Below, one piece after another: positions 44,716-55,520 of a stretch of DNA of 64,000 nucleotides. Origin of the DNA: Gallionella sp. (GTDB taxonomy: Bacteria > Pseudomonadota > Gammaproteobacteria > Burkholderiales > Gallionellaceae). Position 1 is the first letter of the stretch, and the number at the start of each line of letters is the position of its first letter. The stretch lies in the NCBI GenBank assembly GCA_028714075.1, contig JAQTMZ010000010.1:51276-115275 (forward strand), written 5' to 3'. The notes under the pieces are model-generated. The model did not search any database, was not told the DNA's origin, and saw only the letters and a list, made by a program, of their open reading frames with translations. The position numbers were made by a program, and so were the translations under genes.

Positions 44716-47139
44716 ATGTCAGAACAAGATATTTCAAACGATGTTATAGCCAACCTGCACCCTTTGTTGCCATTGCGCGACGTTGTGGTGTTCCCGCATA
44801 TGGTCATCCCGCTGTTTGTCGGCCGCGCCAAGTCTATCAAGGCGCTGGAATCTGCCATGGAGGCCGGCAAGGGCATCGTGCTGGTCGCGCAGAAATCGGC
44901 AGCCAAGGATGAGCCGGGCAAGGAGGACTTGTACGCCATCGGCAGCATGGCGAACATCCTGCAAATGCTCAAACTTCCCGACGGTACGGTGAAGGTGCTG
45001 GTGGAAGGCACGCAGCGCGTCAATGTGCTGCGCGTGTTTGATTCGGGCAGCCACTTCGATGCCGAGGTGGAAGTCGTTCCTGCCGAAGATGGGACGGACA
45101 GCGAATCGGAGGCCATGCGCCGCGCGCTGATTGCGCAGTTCGATCAGTATGTGAAGCTCAACAAAAAAATTCCCCCGGAAATCCTGACCTCGCTGGCCGG
45201 TATCGACGATGCCGGTCGCCTGGTCGACACCATCGCCGCACATCTGCCGCTCAAGCTGGAGCAAAAGCAGGAGGTGCTGGAGGTTTTCGGTGTGCGCAAA
45301 CGGCTCGAGCATCTGCTCGGCTTGCTGGAAGCCGAAATCGATATTCTGCAAGTCGAAAAACGCATACGCGGCCGCGTCAAGCGCCAGATGGAGAAAAGCC
45401 AGCGCGAGTATTACCTGAACGAGCAGGTCAAGGCGATCCAGAAGGAGCTGGGCGAAGGCGAAGAGGGCACCGACTTCGACGAGCTGGACAAGAAGATCAA
45501 GGACGCGCATATGCCGAAAGAGGCGCGCACCAAGGCCGAAGCGGAACTCAAGAAGCTGCGCCTGATGTCGCCGATGTCCGCCGAGGCGACCGTGGTGCGC
45601 AACTACATTGACGTGCTGATCGGCTTGCCGTGGAAGAAGAAGACCAAGATCAGCGCCGATCTGAAAAAGGCCGAAGTCGTACTGGAAGAAGATCATTACG
45701 GCCTGGATAAAGTCAAAGAACGCATCCTCGAGTACCTGGCCGTACAGCAGCGGGTGAACAAATTAAAGGGTCCGATCCTTTGTCTGGTGGGTCCGCCGGG
45801 CGTGGGTAAAACTTCGCTGGGGCAATCCATTGCGCGTGCCACCAACCGCAAATTTGTGCGCATGTCGCTGGGCGGGGTGCGTGACGAATCGGAAATTCGC
45901 GGTCACCGCCGCACTTATATCGGTTCCATGCCGGGCAAAATCCTGCAAAACATGAGCAAGGTCGCGGTGAAAAACCCGCTGTTCCTGCTCGACGAAGTGG
46001 ACAAGATGGGCATGGATATGCGCGGCGATCCGTCTTCCGCGCTGCTGGAAGTGCTCGACCCGGAGCAGAACAGCACATTTGTCGATCACTATGTTGAAGT
46101 GGAATATGATCTTTCCGATGTGATGTTCGTGGCGACGGCCAACACATTAAATATTCCGGATGCGCTGTTGGACCGCATGGAAGTTATCCATGTATCCAGT
46201 TATATGGAAGATGAAAAGATCAACATCGCCACGCGCTATCTGATGCCCAAGGCGCTCAAGAATAATGGCCTGAAGCCGGAAGAAATCAATATTTCCGAAA
46301 GCGCGTTGCGCGACATCGTGCGTTACTACGTGCGTGAAGCGGGGGTACGCGGCCTGGAGCGGGAAATTTCCAAGATTTGCCGCAAGGTGGTGAAATCGAT
46401 TTCGTTAAAAGAGCGCGATAAAAAGATTGTAATCAATGCGCGCAATCTCGATAAATATCTCGGCGTGCGCCGCTATTCGTATGGGATTGCCGAGAAGCAT
46501 AACCAGGTCGGGCAGGTCACCGGTCTGGCATGGACGGAGGTCGGCGGCGAATTGCTGACCATCGAAACCGCCGTGCTGCCCGGCAAAGGCAAAACCACCA
46601 CTACCGGCAAGCTCGGCGAAGTGATGCAAGAATCCATCCAGGCCGCGCTGAGTGTGGTGCGCAGCCGCGCCAAACGGTTGGGGATAGACAGTGAGTTTTA
46701 TCAGAAAAATGATTTGCATATCCACTTGCCGGAAGGCGCGATCCCCAAGGATGGCCCGAGTGCCGGGATAGGCATGTGCACGGCGATGGTTTCGGCGCTG
46801 ACCGGCATTCCGGTGCGTGCGGATGTGGCGATGACCGGAGAAATTACCCTGCGCGGGGAGGTGTTGCCGATCGGTGGCTTGAAGGAAAAGCTGCTGGCGG
46901 CTCAACGCGGGGGCATCAAGGTGGTTTTGATACCGGAAGAAAACACCAAGGATTTGGCGGAAATTCCGGACAATATCAAAAACAAGCTGGATATCCATCC
47001 GGTTAAATGGATAGACCAGGTACTGGAGCTGGCTCTGGAGCGCAAACCGGAGCCTTTGCCGGAAGCGCCTGAAACAGCCGCGCTTGCCGGTTTGCCGGCA
47101 GCCGAAGGTGTTAAGGAAGTGCCGCTAACCAAACACTAA
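44716..47139 (+). CDS. lon: Lon ATP-dependent protease
   Basis: 807 residues. The N-terminal substrate domain begins [23 protein letters not shown]+ Walker A is [12 protein letters not shown]. The catalytic dyad is Ser682 ([10 protein letters not shown]) and Lys725 (GGLKEKL), 43 residues apart as in E. coli. It degrades damaged and regulatory proteins in the cytosol. It has its own sigma-32 promoter 207 bp after clpX. Confidence 0.98.
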   Translation: MSEQDISNDVIANLHPLLPLRDVVVFPHMVIPLFVGRAKSIKALESAMEAGKGIVLVAQKSAAKDEPGKEDLYAIGSMANILQMLKLPDGTVKVLVEGTQRVNVLRVFDSGSHFDAEVEVVPAEDGTDSESEAMRRALIAQFDQYVKLNKKIPPEILTSLAGIDDAGRLVDTIAAHLPLKLEQKQEVLEVFGVRKRLEHLLGLLEAEIDILQVEKRIRGRVKRQMEKSQREYYLNEQVKAIQKELGEGEEGTDFDELDKKIKDAHMPKEARTKAEAELKKLRLMSPMSAEATVVRNYIDVLIGLPWKKKTKISADLKKAEVVLEEDHYGLDKVKERILEYLAVQQRVNKLKGPILCLVGPPGVGKTSLGQSIARATNRKFVRMSLGGVRDESEIRGHRRTYIGSMPGKILQNMSKVAVKNPLFLLDEVDKMGMDMRGDPSSALLEVLDPEQNSTFVDHYVEVEYDLSDVMFVATANTLNIPDALLDRMEVIHVSSYMEDEKINIATRYLMPKALKNNGLKPEEINISESALRDIVRYYVREAGVRGLEREISKICRKVVKSISLKERDKKIVINARNLDKYLGVRRYSYGIAEKHNQVGQVTGLAWTEVGGELLTIETAVLPGKGKTTTTGKLGEVMQESIQAALSVVRSRAKRLGIDSEFYQKNDLHIHLPEGAIPKDGPSAGIGMCTAMVSALTGIPVRADVAMTGEITLRGEVLPIGGLKEKLLAAQRGGIKVVLIPEENTKDLAEIPDNIKNKLDIHPVKWIDQVLELALERKPEPLPEAPETAALAGLPAAEGVKEVPLTKH

Positions 47140-47173
47140 AGAGAATTCCCCGTTAATACTTGCGAGCCGTCGG

Positions 47174-47191
47174 CTATGCAGACTTGTCTGC
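47174..47191. terminator. Hairpin after lon
   Basis: A perfect 8-bp stem ATGCAGAC-tt-GTCTGCAT 35 bp after the lon stop. No T-run follows, so it may be a Rho-assisted or stabilising hairpin. Confidence 0.45.
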
Positions 47192-47286
47192 ATGCCGCTC
47201 TGCCGCGCCCTGTAGTCGGGCGAGTCATGAATTTTGAATAGCAGTTTGTTTGTTGTGGTGCAAGATAAAAATATTATCGCAATTGC

Positions 47287-47316
47287 TTGACCAAAGCCGC
47301 ATAGCCTTGATATAAA
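47287..47316 (+). promoter_or_regulatory. Sigma-70 promoter of hupB
   Basis: TTGACC (47287-47292), an 18-nt spacer and TATAAA (47311-47316), with the HU start codon about 50 nt downstream and a TAGGAG ribosome site before it. Confidence 0.7.
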
Positions 47317-47366
47317 GCCGCTGCAGGGCTTACCCTGTTTTTTAACTACTCGCATAGGAGACTTAC

Positions 47367-47639
47367 ATGAATAAATCTGATCTGGTTGATGCAATTGCAA
47401 AATCTGCTGATATATCCAAGGCGGCTGCTGGACGTGCGCTGGATGCGACTGTAGAGTCCATCAAAAAGGCACTGAAAAAGGGCGATACGGTAAGTTTGAT
47501 CGGTTTCGGTACTTTCAAAGTTGGCAAGCGCGCTGCGCGCAATGGTCGTAATCCACGCACTGGCGAGACGATCAAGATCAAGGCAGCCAAGGTTCCAAAA
47601 TTCTCTGCTGGTAAAGGCCTTAAAGACGCTGTAAACTAG
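47367..47639 (+). CDS. hupB: DNA-binding protein HU-beta
   Basis: 90 residues; histone-like dimer that bends and compacts DNA. The signature is [20 protein letters not shown], with the DNA-clasping Pro in the RNPRTGE arm. The N-terminus [20 protein letters not shown] is typical. It stands in the usual place after lon. Confidence 0.98.
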   Translation: MNKSDLVDAIAKSADISKAAAGRALDATVESIKKALKKGDTVSLIGFGTFKVGKRAARNGRNPRTGETIKIKAAKVPKFSAGKGLKDAVN

Positions 47640-47650
47640 CGGACTTTGCA

Positions 47651-47726
47651 GGGTGCTTAGCTCAGCTGGTAGAGCGTCGCCCTTACAAGGCGAATGTCGG
47701 CGGTTCGATCCCGTCAGCACCCACCA
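47651..47726 (+). tRNA. tRNA-Val (anticodon TAC)
   Basis: Acceptor gggtgct/agcaccc, anticodon stem tcgcc/ggcga with loop ctTACaa, T-loop ttcgatc, encoded CCA. It lies 11 bp after hupB and 11 bp before tRNA-Asp. Confidence 0.96.
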
Positions 47727-47737
47727 CAATAGTTTTT

Positions 47738-47814
47738 GGAGTGGTAGTTCAGTTGGTTAGAATACCGGCCTGTCACGCCGGGGGTCGCGGGTTCGAGTCC
47801 CGTCCACTCCGCCA
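47738..47814 (+). tRNA. tRNA-Asp (anticodon GTC)
   Basis: Acceptor ggagtgg/ccactcc, anticodon stem ccggc/gccgg with loop ctGTCac, T-loop ttcgagt, discriminator G, encoded CCA. Confidence 0.97.
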
Positions 47815-47821
47815 AACAATC

Positions 47822-47847
47822 AAGGCGAACGCAAGTTCGCCTTTTTT
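47822..47847 (+). terminator. Terminator after the tRNA-Val/tRNA-Asp pair
   Basis: GGCGAAC-gcaa-GTTCGCC followed by six T, 9 bp after tRNA-Asp. It separates the tRNA transcript from ppiD. Confidence 0.88.
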
Positions 47848-47877
47848 ACATCTGTTCAATAGTTGGGTGTTATCGCT

Positions 47878-49770
47878 ATGTTTGATTTTGTCCATGAAAA
47901 AAAACGGCTGGTGCAGATTGTTCTGGCGCTTATCATTTTGCCGTTTGCATTCTGGGGGGTGGATTCATATAACCGCTCCGGGAATACAGCCGCAGTGGTT
48001 GCCACGGTGAACGGTGAAAAAATCTCCCAGCAGGAATTTGAAAATGCATTGCGCCAGCAGCAGGAGCGTTTGCGTCAAATGCTGGGGGCTAAATTTGATG
48101 AGGCGATGCTCGACAACTTAGAAATGAAGCGCGCCGTGATGAACAATCTGGTCGCGCAGCGTTTGCTGATCGAGCGCGCCAAGTCTATCGGTTTGGCTGT
48201 CACCGATGAGCAGATGGCGCAAGTTATTCTGAGTATTGAAGCCTTCCGGAATAATGGAAACTTCGACAGGAAGCGTTATGAAACCGCACTGGCGGGCCAG
48301 AAAATGTCGCCGCTGATGTTTGAGGCGCGCCTGCATGACGATTTGCTCGGGCAGCAGATACGCGATGCTTACGCGCAAAATGGGTTTGCCTCGGGTGGCG
48401 TGGCGGATAGCATCATCCGTTTGAATGAACAGCAACGTGTGATAAGCGTGTCCGGCATATCGTTCCAACCTTTTGTCGCGCAAGGCAAAGTGGATGAAGC
48501 CGACATCAAGAAGCACTACGAGCAGAACCAGAAAGAATTTCAGAGCCCGGAGCAGGCCAAGGTTGAATATGTGAAGTTTTCCGCAACTAAATTCTTGGAT
48601 AAAGTCGAACTGGCTCCCGAGGAAGTGCGCCAATACTATGAGGCGCATCAGGGCGACTTTGGCACACCGGAACAACGCCAGGCGGCGCATATCCTGATTT
48701 CAGTAGCCACCGCCGCATCGCAAGCCGAACAGGATGCGGCCAAGGTAGCGGCTGAACGGTTGCTGCAACAAGCCAGGCAAAATCCCGCCAGGTTTGCCGA
48801 GCTGGCCAAACAGAATTCGCAGGATCCGGGCTCCGCTGCAAATGGCGGTTCTCTCGGGTTTTTTGGTCGCGGCATGATGGTCAAGCCGTTCGAGGAAGCC
48901 GCTTTTGCGCTCAAGCCGGGCGAGATCAGCGGCCTGGTGAAATCGGATTTCGGTTATCACATTATCAAGCTGGTCGCGGTCAAGCCCGGCAGGATTCTGC
49001 CATTCGATGAAGTGCGTGCCGGCATCGCGAACAAACTGCGCCAGCAAAAGGCTGCTGACAGGTTTGCCGAACTGGCGGAAAAATTCAGCAATACCGTATA
49101 TGAACAAAGCGACACCCTGAAACCGGCTGCCGACATGGCCGGCGCAAAGATAGAGCAGAGCGGCTGGCTGGTCAAAGGGGCGGATGCAGGCGAGCCGTGG
49201 ACGGCAAAAATGTTGCAGGCAATCTTTACCGATGATGTCGTAAAAAACAAGCGCAACACCGCTGCGATTGAGGTGGCAACGAATACGCTGGTTGCCGCGC
49301 GGGTTCTTGAATACAAGCCAGCCTCTGTACGTGGGCTGGACGAAGTACGGGACATGATACGCCAGAAATTGTTGCGTCAGCAGGCCTTGGAACTGGCCGC
49401 CAAGCAAGGCAGGACGCTGCTGGAACAATTACAGCGCGGCGATAAGCCCGCATTGAACTGGACTGCTGCCCAGACCGTTACCCATGTGCAACATGGTTCG
49501 CTGGATAAAGGATTGGTACGAAAAATATTCCAGGCAGATGCGACCAAACTGCCGCGGTTTGTCGGGGCGGAATCAGCCCAAAATGGTTATGTGCTGGTGC
49601 GCATTGATGCCGTCAAAGATGGCGCAAAGCCCGATGACGCAAAACGTGCCAGCTACGTGCAACAATTGCGCCAGATGAGTGGCGAAGAAATGTTCCAGGC
49701 CTATCTGGCCGATGCCAAACAGCAGGCGGCTATCAAGATAACGCTGCCTGAGACGGCGGTGCAGCCTTAA
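47878..49770 (+). CDS. ppiD: Periplasmic folding chaperone PpiD (SurA/parvulin family)
   Basis: 630 residues: one N-terminal membrane anchor (VQIVLALIILPFAFWGVDSY), a SurA-like chaperone region (about 40-240), a parvulin rotamase domain (about 265-365: RQAAHILISVAT, SQDPGSAANGGSLGFFGRG, GYHIIKL) and a C-terminal chaperone half. It binds proteins emerging from the Sec translocon. Its place after lon-hupB is conserved. ATG 47878 is chosen over TTG-type upstream options. Confidence 0.94.
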   Translation: MFDFVHEKKRLVQIVLALIILPFAFWGVDSYNRSGNTAAVVATVNGEKISQQEFENALRQQQERLRQMLGAKFDEAMLDNLEMKRAVMNNLVAQRLLIERAKSIGLAVTDEQMAQVILSIEAFRNNGNFDRKRYETALAGQKMSPLMFEARLHDDLLGQQIRDAYAQNGFASGGVADSIIRLNEQQRVISVSGISFQPFVAQGKVDEADIKKHYEQNQKEFQSPEQAKVEYVKFSATKFLDKVELAPEEVRQYYEAHQGDFGTPEQRQAAHILISVATAASQAEQDAAKVAAERLLQQARQNPARFAELAKQNSQDPGSAANGGSLGFFGRGMMVKPFEEAAFALKPGEISGLVKSDFGYHIIKLVAVKPGRILPFDEVRAGIANKLRQQKAADRFAELAEKFSNTVYEQSDTLKPAADMAGAKIEQSGWLVKGADAGEPWTAKMLQAIFTDDVVKNKRNTAAIEVATNTLVAARVLEYKPASVRGLDEVRDMIRQKLLRQQALELAAKQGRTLLEQLQRGDKPALNWTAAQTVTHVQHGSLDKGLVRKIFQADATKLPRFVGAESAQNGYVLVRIDAVKDGAKPDDAKRASYVQQLRQMSGEEMFQAYLADAKQQAAIKITLPETAVQP

Positions 49771-49870
49771 TTATTTTTGGTGGGTTGGCCTAACCGCACC
49801 GCGTTATAGCCTGCGAAAAACGGTAGGTACTCGTGCCCCGGTCTATTGTTAGGAGCCAGCACCCTGAAGC

Positions 49871-49897
49871 AAAACGCCACCCTCGGGTGGCGTTTTT
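49871..49897. terminator. Bidirectional terminator between ppiD and fabI
   Basis: AAAACGCCACCC-tc-GGGTGGCGTTTTT: an 8-bp GC stem flanked by A- and T-runs. It can serve both converging genes. Confidence 0.88.
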
Positions 49898-49917
49898 GTC
49901 GATGGGGTGGCGGCAAA

Positions 49918-50706
49918 TTATGCCTCGGTAGAACCCAGGGACGTGGTGTTGAAGCCGCCATCCACATAAGTGATCTCGCCGGTGATGCCGCTGGCCAAGT
50001 CGCTGCACAGGAATGCGGCGGCATTGCCCACTTCTTCGATGGTTACATTGCGCTTGAGCGGCGCGTGCTTTTCGTTGTAGCTGAGCAATTTGCTGAAGTC
50101 GGCGATTCCGGCCGCGGCCAGTGTCTTGATCGGCCCGGCGGAAATGCCGTTCGCGCGAATCCCTTTGCGCCCCAGTTGCATCGCCAGGTAGCGCACGCTG
50201 GCCTCCAGGCTGGCCTTGGCCATGCCCATTACGTTGTAGTGCGGCATGGTGCGCACCGCGCCGAGATAGCTCATGGTCAGCAGCGCGGCATTGCGGCCCT
50301 CCATCATCGGCAACGCGGCTTTGGCCATGGCCGGAAAACTGTAGGCGCTGATGTCATGTGCGACACGGAATGCTTCGCGGCTCAGGCCGTCTAGGAATTC
50401 GCCGTCCAGCGCTTCGCGCGGTGCATAGGCGATGGAGTGCACGAAGCCATCGAATTTTTCCCAGTGTTTCGCAAGGTCGGCGAAGAGCTGGCTGATCTCG
50501 TCGTCGCTGCCAACATCGCATTGAAAAACCAGTTCGCTGCCGAATTCCTTGGCCATGTCTTCCACGCGGCCGCGCACCCGCTCTCCCTGATAAGTGAAAG
50601 CCAGCTCCGCGCCTTCGCGGTGCATGGCTTGCGCGATGCCATAAGCGATCGAGCGGGTGCTGATCATGCCGGTAATCAAAATGCGTTTATTGGCCAGAAA
50701 TCCCAT
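49918..50706 (-). CDS. fabI: Enoyl-[acyl-carrier-protein] reductase (NADH)
   Basis: 262 residues; the last reduction of the fatty acid elongation cycle, short-chain dehydrogenase fold. The catalytic Tyr157-x6-Lys164 (YNVMGMAK) and the extra Tyr147 match E. coli FabI with an offset of one. The NAD site is [19 protein letters not shown]. This is the enzyme class inhibited by triclosan. ATG 50706 has a GAGGAA ribosome site. Confidence 0.96.
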   Translation of the reverse strand: MGFLANKRILITGMISTRSIAYGIAQAMHREGAELAFTYQGERVRGRVEDMAKEFGSELVFQCDVGSDDEISQLFADLAKHWEKFDGFVHSIAYAPREALDGEFLDGLSREAFRVAHDISAYSFPAMAKAALPMMEGRNAALLTMSYLGAVRTMPHYNVMGMAKASLEASVRYLAMQLGRKGIRANGISAGPIKTLAAAGIADFSKLLSYNEKHAPLKRNVTIEEVGNAAAFLCSDLASGITGEITYVDGGFNTTSLGSTEA

Positions 50707-50818
50707 ACTGTTCCTCAATAAAATGTTCGGTCAAAAAGCGGGGCGATTATAGCTGCAAACAATAGGGCGGGGCGGTTACTTTGCCGGCAGGCACCGGGTA
50801 AATAATCCAGCCAGTGCG

Positions 50819-53245
50819 CTACTGATGCAACGTGTGCGTCCAGTAGCGGCGATGCGTCTTGCGGTAGCGTTCCACCTGCAAGCCCTGCGTATTCATTTCG
50901 GCCAGGATCGCGCCGTCTTCATCCGAGCGCAGCAGTTCCGCGCCGCTGTCGGCATAGCGTTGCAGCACTTCCGGTTTCGGATGGCCGAAATGGTTGCGGT
51001 AGCCCACGGTGAATACGGCGTAGTCGGGCAGCGTGGCCGCAACAAATTCGGCGGTGGATGAGGTCTTGCTGCCGTGGTGCGGCACCACCAGCAGGGTGGC
51101 GGGCAATTTGTCGGCGTGCTCCCTGATCAGCCGCTGTTCGGATTCTTTCTCGATGTCGGTAGCCAGCAAAATATGCTGTGTGCCCGTGCTGATGCGCAGC
51201 ACGCAGCCGCGGTTGTTTTTGCGGATTTTTTCTTGCGCATAGCTTTCAAATGACGGATGCAGCAATTCGAAATGCACGCCATCCCAATCCCAGTTCTGCC
51301 CATCGGTGCAACGCCGCAAGTTATGTGCTTGTTGCAGAATGGGGCTTTGCGCGGGCAGCGAAGAAGACAGCCAGCCGACGGGCATGGCCTGCAGCACGGA
51401 GAGCGCGCCGCCGGTGTGGTCGGTGTCATCGTGGGTGAGGATCAGCCCGTCCAGTGTGCTGATGCCCAGGGCGCGCAAGCCGGGAATCAGGATGCGGTTG
51501 CCGCTGTCGGCATCGCCGGAAAAATCCGGGCCGGTGTCGTAGAGCAGCGCGTGCTGCCGGGTTTGCGCGGCGACGGCCAGACCCTGCCCGACATCGAACA
51601 CAATCAGGCGCAGCGTGCCTGGCGCGGGCGGCTCCGGGGTGTTCAAAAACATCGGCAGCAGCAACAGAAATCCCAGCCAGCGCGCCGGAAAGCCGCGCGG
51701 CAGCAGTAGCCACAACACGCCCAGCATACCGGCCACGATGCTCCACGCGGGCGGCGCATGTTGTGTCCACACCGCCTGCGGCAAGGCGCTCAGCCATTCC
51801 AGCAACACCATCGTCCAGTCCATCACGATATGTGCCAGCCACAGCGGCGCGTCCCAATTGCTGAACCAGGGCGGCAACACCGCGCCGAGCAGGGTGAGCG
51901 GTACCACGATCAAACTCACCAGCGGAATCGCGAAGGCATTGGCGATCGGCGAGACCAGCGACACCTGCTGGAATAGCGCGAGCAGCATGGGGATCAGGCC
52001 GATGGTCATCGCCCATTGCACCGTGATGTATTCGTCCAGCATCCACCAGAAGTGGGCAAACGGATGCCCGGCAGTTCCACCGTTGTCTTTTTGCTGGTGT
52101 TGGCTGCCATCGATGCGATATGCGGTTACGTACAGGATGAGCGCCACCGCGCCGAACGACAGCCAGAAGCCGGGCGACATGACAGCCCAAGGGTCGGGAA
52201 TCAGCACGCCGAGCAGCGCGATGCCGAGGATTTGCCCGAGCGAAAAATTGCGGTTCAACCACAGGGCGGCGGCGACCGCGCCGACCATGTACACGGTGCG
52301 TTGTGCCGGGACGGCGAAGCCGGACAGCAGCGCATAGCCCAGCGCCACCAGCAGCGCGACCAGCGCGGCGGCCTTGCGCGCGGGCAGCCGCAACATGAGC
52401 CTGGTGCTGCGCCGCCACAGCCAGTAGGTGAGCGCAAAGCCGAAGCTGGCGAGCATGGTGATGTGTAGGCCGGAGATGCTCATCAGGTGGTTCACGCCGG
52501 TGCGCGTAAATATCTGCCACTGTGCCGATGGGATGCTGCTCTGGTCGCCGACCGCCAGCGCGCTCAATACGCCGGAGTAGGGTGCTTTGCCGAGCGTGGC
52601 GTTGAATTTGTCGCGCACTTTTTCGCGCCACGACTCGATGCGATAAAAGATGCCATCAGCCAGCGTATCGACGCGGAAATTATTGCCCTTGTTATGCACG
52701 TAACCGACCGCGCGCACATTGTTTTCCAGCGCCCATAGTTCGAAATCGAAACCGTGCGGATTGCTGCTGCCATGCGGCTGCTTGAGGCGCAGCGTGAGCT
52801 GCCAGCGCTCGCCGGCCCTTATTCCGAGCGGGGTAGCGAGCTTGTCGTAGTAGGTGCTGAGATAAACATGTGGCGGCACCCTGGCTTCGGGTGTGAGGAT
52901 TTTTTCGACATTGAAACTGAAGCGCAGGCCGCGTTCGTGGCTGCGCGGCAGTTCGGCAACCACGCCGGTCACCTCGATGTCGCGACCCTGCCATTCATCC
53001 GGCAGACTGGCGGCAAGACGCTGCTCGGCCTGCCACGCGGCGTGATAGAAACCGAACCCGCAGGCAAAGGCGGCGAGCAGCAGGGCGCGGATGGAACGGG
53101 TAAACCAGTTGTGCCAGCGAAGACGCGAAGGGATAAGGGTGATGGGAAAGCCGAGCAGCAGCCATGCCCAGGCAAATTCCGGCAGCGCGGGCTGTTGTTG
53201 CAGCAGCCACACGCCGAAGGTGAAGCAGATTGTGAAAAGAACCAT
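50819..53245 (-). CDS. comEC: ComEC/Rec2 DNA-uptake channel protein
   Basis: 808 residues. Early beta-rich DUF4131 region (EVTGVVAELPRSHERGLRFS), then the competence membrane core with about ten helices (NHLMSISGLHITMLASFG is the diagnostic motif). A C-terminal metallo-beta-lactamase-like domain follows: FDVGQGLAVA, DTGPDFSGD, LTHDDTDHTGG and VPHHGSKTSS. It carries single-stranded DNA across the inner membrane in transformation. No other com genes are in the window. Confidence 0.94.
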   Translation of the reverse strand: MVLFTICFTFGVWLLQQQPALPEFAWAWLLLGFPITLIPSRLRWHNWFTRSIRALLLAAFACGFGFYHAAWQAEQRLAASLPDEWQGRDIEVTGVVAELPRSHERGLRFSFNVEKILTPEARVPPHVYLSTYYDKLATPLGIRAGERWQLTLRLKQPHGSSNPHGFDFELWALENNVRAVGYVHNKGNNFRVDTLADGIFYRIESWREKVRDKFNATLGKAPYSGVLSALAVGDQSSIPSAQWQIFTRTGVNHLMSISGLHITMLASFGFALTYWLWRRSTRLMLRLPARKAAALVALLVALGYALLSGFAVPAQRTVYMVGAVAAALWLNRNFSLGQILGIALLGVLIPDPWAVMSPGFWLSFGAVALILYVTAYRIDGSQHQQKDNGGTAGHPFAHFWWMLDEYITVQWAMTIGLIPMLLALFQQVSLVSPIANAFAIPLVSLIVVPLTLLGAVLPPWFSNWDAPLWLAHIVMDWTMVLLEWLSALPQAVWTQHAPPAWSIVAGMLGVLWLLLPRGFPARWLGFLLLLPMFLNTPEPPAPGTLRLIVFDVGQGLAVAAQTRQHALLYDTGPDFSGDADSGNRILIPGLRALGISTLDGLILTHDDTDHTGGALSVLQAMPVGWLSSSLPAQSPILQQAHNLRRCTDGQNWDWDGVHFELLHPSFESYAQEKIRKNNRGCVLRISTGTQHILLATDIEKESEQRLIREHADKLPATLLVVPHHGSKTSSTAEFVAATLPDYAVFTVGYRNHFGHPKPEVLQRYADSGAELLRSDEDGAILAEMNTQGLQVERYRKTHRRYWTHTLHQ

Positions 53246-53332
53246 GCGCGCAGACTAACGCAAATACTGCGATGCCTGAATAAATCCTTTATGGCTTATG
53301 GATGATTCGTGAGGTTCGTATAGAATGAAGCC

Positions 53333-53884
53333 ATGCGCAAATTATTCCGCAAATTCCTGCCATCGCACGAAACGGTGAAAAGCCACCGCTGGCTGAAGCC
53401 GTTTGGTGGCTGGCTGCATCACCCCAACCTGTGGCATCTGCACCGCCGCTCGGTGGCCGGCGGCGTTGCGATCGGATTGTTTTGCGGCCTGATCCCAGGG
53501 CCTTTGCAGATGATTTCTGCGGCATTGCTGGCGATTTTGTTTCGTGTCAATTTGCCGGTGGCGGTATTTACCACGCTTTATACCAACCCGTTTACCATCT
53601 TGCCACTGTATGTGCTGGCTTATGAATACGGTGCATTGGTGAGCGGCGCGCACAGCGGTGTGGCGGCGGCGCAACTGTCATTTCCGGAAATGCATTGGCA
53701 CAACTGGGTGGGCGAATTGTGGGACTGGGTGGTGATGCTGGGCAAACCAATTATGATCGGCTTGCCGCTGCTCGCCGTGACTCTGGCCATTGTCGGGTAT
53801 TTTGCAGTGCGCGTGGCGTGGCGTGTGGCGGTGGTATTGCGCTGGCGCGCCAGAAAACAGCGGGCAAAGCAGAGAGCAGGGTAG
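53333..53884 (+). CDS. DUF2062 membrane protein
   Basis: 183 residues. The DUF2062 signature occupies residues 40-90: HRRSVAGGVAIGLFCGLIPG, then FRVNLPVAVFTTLYTNPFTI. Two to three membrane helices and a basic tail (RWRARKQRAKQRA) follow. The family is common in Proteobacteria and has no assigned function. It is divergent from comEC, with 87 bp between them. Confidence 0.85.
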   Translation: MRKLFRKFLPSHETVKSHRWLKPFGGWLHHPNLWHLHRRSVAGGVAIGLFCGLIPGPLQMISAALLAILFRVNLPVAVFTTLYTNPFTILPLYVLAYEYGALVSGAHSGVAAAQLSFPEMHWHNWVGELWDWVVMLGKPIMIGLPLLAVTLAIVGYFAVRVAWRVAVVLRWRARKQRAKQRAG

Positions 53885-53971
53885 CGTGCGCTCTGCGCGA
53901 TTCCGCCATAACGAAACATTCCGGCACGTAAAAACACTTCTAAAAACACTTCATCAACCATGCCGCTCTGC

Positions 53972-53977
53972 TATAAT
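53972..53977 (+). promoter_or_regulatory. -10 element of tRNA-Pro
   Basis: A perfect TATAAT 9 bases before the mature tRNA end; the -35 (TTCATC, 16-nt spacer) is weak. Confidence 0.5.
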
Positions 53978-53985
53978 CCGCGCCC

Positions 53986-54063
<78 letters not shown>

Positions 54064-54114
54064 GATAATATGAAAGCTCCGGAGCATCCACTTTAAAACT
54101 CATCTTTCCAGCCG

Positions 54115-54858
54115 ATGCGCATCCTGATCAGCAATGACGACGGTTATTTTGCACCGGGCCTGGCGTGCCTCGCCGAACATCTTGCCCGCATCGCCGATAT
54201 AGTGGTGGTCGCACCGGAGCGCGACCGCAGCGGCGCAAGCAATTCCCTTACACTGGATCGCCCGCTCAAACTGAGCCGTGCCGCAAACGGTTTTTACTAC
54301 GTCAACGGCACACCGACCGACTGCGTGCATCTCGCCGTCACCGGTATGCTGGACCAGCAGCCGGACATGGTGGTATCGGGCATCAATGCCGGCGCGAATA
54401 TGGGTGATGACACCGTTTATTCCGGCACAGTGGCGGCGGCAACCGAAGGATTTCTGCTGGGTATTCCCTCCATCGCGGTTTCCTTGGCGGGCAAGGAACT
54501 CACCCATTACGAGACTGCCGCAAAAGTTGCCGCCACATTGGTGCAGCGCTTTGCCAAGCAGACGCACAGCCATCCCTGGCTGCTCAACGTGAACGTGCCG
54601 GACGTGCGGCACGACCAACTGCAAGGTATCGTGGTGACGCGCCTCGGCAAGCGGCACAAGGCCGAGCCGGTGGTGAAGGCCAGCAACCCGCACGGTGAAA
54701 CCGTATATTGGGTGGGCGCTGCCGGCAAGGTTGCGGATGCCGGCGAGGGCACGGATTTTCATGCGCTGGCACAGCAGCGCGTATCGATCACCCCGCTGCA
54801 AATCGATCTCACGCAATACAGCCAACTCGACGCGGTGCGCGGCTGGCTCGGGCAATGA
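54115..54858 (+). CDS. surE: 5'/3'-nucleotidase SurE
   Basis: 247 residues; metal-dependent nucleoside monophosphatase active in stationary phase. Metal ligands Asp8 and Asp9 lie in [13 protein letters not shown]; further motifs are [36 protein letters not shown] and the family's [10 protein letters not shown]. Its stop overlaps pcm by 4 bp (ATGA). Confidence 0.96.
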   Translation: MRILISNDDGYFAPGLACLAEHLARIADIVVVAPERDRSGASNSLTLDRPLKLSRAANGFYYVNGTPTDCVHLAVTGMLDQQPDMVVSGINAGANMGDDTVYSGTVAAATEGFLLGIPSIAVSLAGKELTHYETAAKVAATLVQRFAKQTHSHPWLLNVNVPDVRHDQLQGIVVTRLGKRHKAEPVVKASNPHGETVYWVGAAGKVADAGEGTDFHALAQQRVSITPLQIDLTQYSQLDAVRGWLGQ

Positions 54859-55520
54859 TCACACGTCTTAACGGCATCGGCATGACCTCGCAGCGCACCC
54901 GTGCGCGCATGATCGAGCGTTTGCGCGAGCAGGGCGTCAAGGACGAAGCGGTGCTGGCGGCGATGTTCGAGGTGCCGCGCCATTTGTTTGTCGATGAGGC
55001 CTTGGCGAGCCGCGCCTACGACGACGTGTCGCTGCCGATCAATTTCAACCAGACCATTTCACAACCCTACATCGTGGCGCGCATGATCGAAGTGTTGCGT
55101 GCCGCTACTCCGGAGCGGCCGCTCAATCGTGTGCTGGAAATCGGCACCGGCTGCGGCTATCAGGCCGCGGTGCTGGCGCAACTGGTGAAACAGGTTTACA
55201 CCATGGAGCGTATTCAGCCCTTGTATGAACGCGCCAGAAAACAATTGAGCGACCTGAAACTGCGCAATGTCAGCGTGCGTTATGCGGATGGCTGTGCCGG
55301 GTTACCCGATGCCGCGCCATTTGACGGCATCATCATGGCCGCTGCGGCACCCGTGCTGTCGGTGGCGTTGCGGGAACAATTGGCGGTCGGTGGTAGAATG
55401 GTATTGCCGGTTGGGGCGCAGGAACAATGGCTGTATTTGGTCGAGCGCGATGCGCAGGGGTTCCGTGAAACCAAGCTGGAGCCGGTAAAATTTGTACCGC
55501 TATTGATGGGGAAAACATGA
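54855..55520 (+). CDS. pcm: Protein-L-isoaspartate O-methyltransferase
   Basis: 221 residues; uses S-adenosylmethionine to repair isoaspartyl damage in aged proteins. The SAM motif is [18 protein letters not shown], the entry motif is [17 protein letters not shown], and the substrate region is [15 protein letters not shown]. The ATG overlaps the surE stop, and the TGA overlaps nlpD, both by 4 bp. Confidence 0.96.
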   Translation: MITRLNGIGMTSQRTRARMIERLREQGVKDEAVLAAMFEVPRHLFVDEALASRAYDDVSLPINFNQTISQPYIVARMIEVLRAATPERPLNRVLEIGTGCGYQAAVLAQLVKQVYTMERIQPLYERARKQLSDLKLRNVSVRYADGCAGLPDAAPFDGIIMAAAAPVLSVALREQLAVGGRMVLPVGAQEQWLYLVERDAQGFRETKLEPVKFVPLLMGKT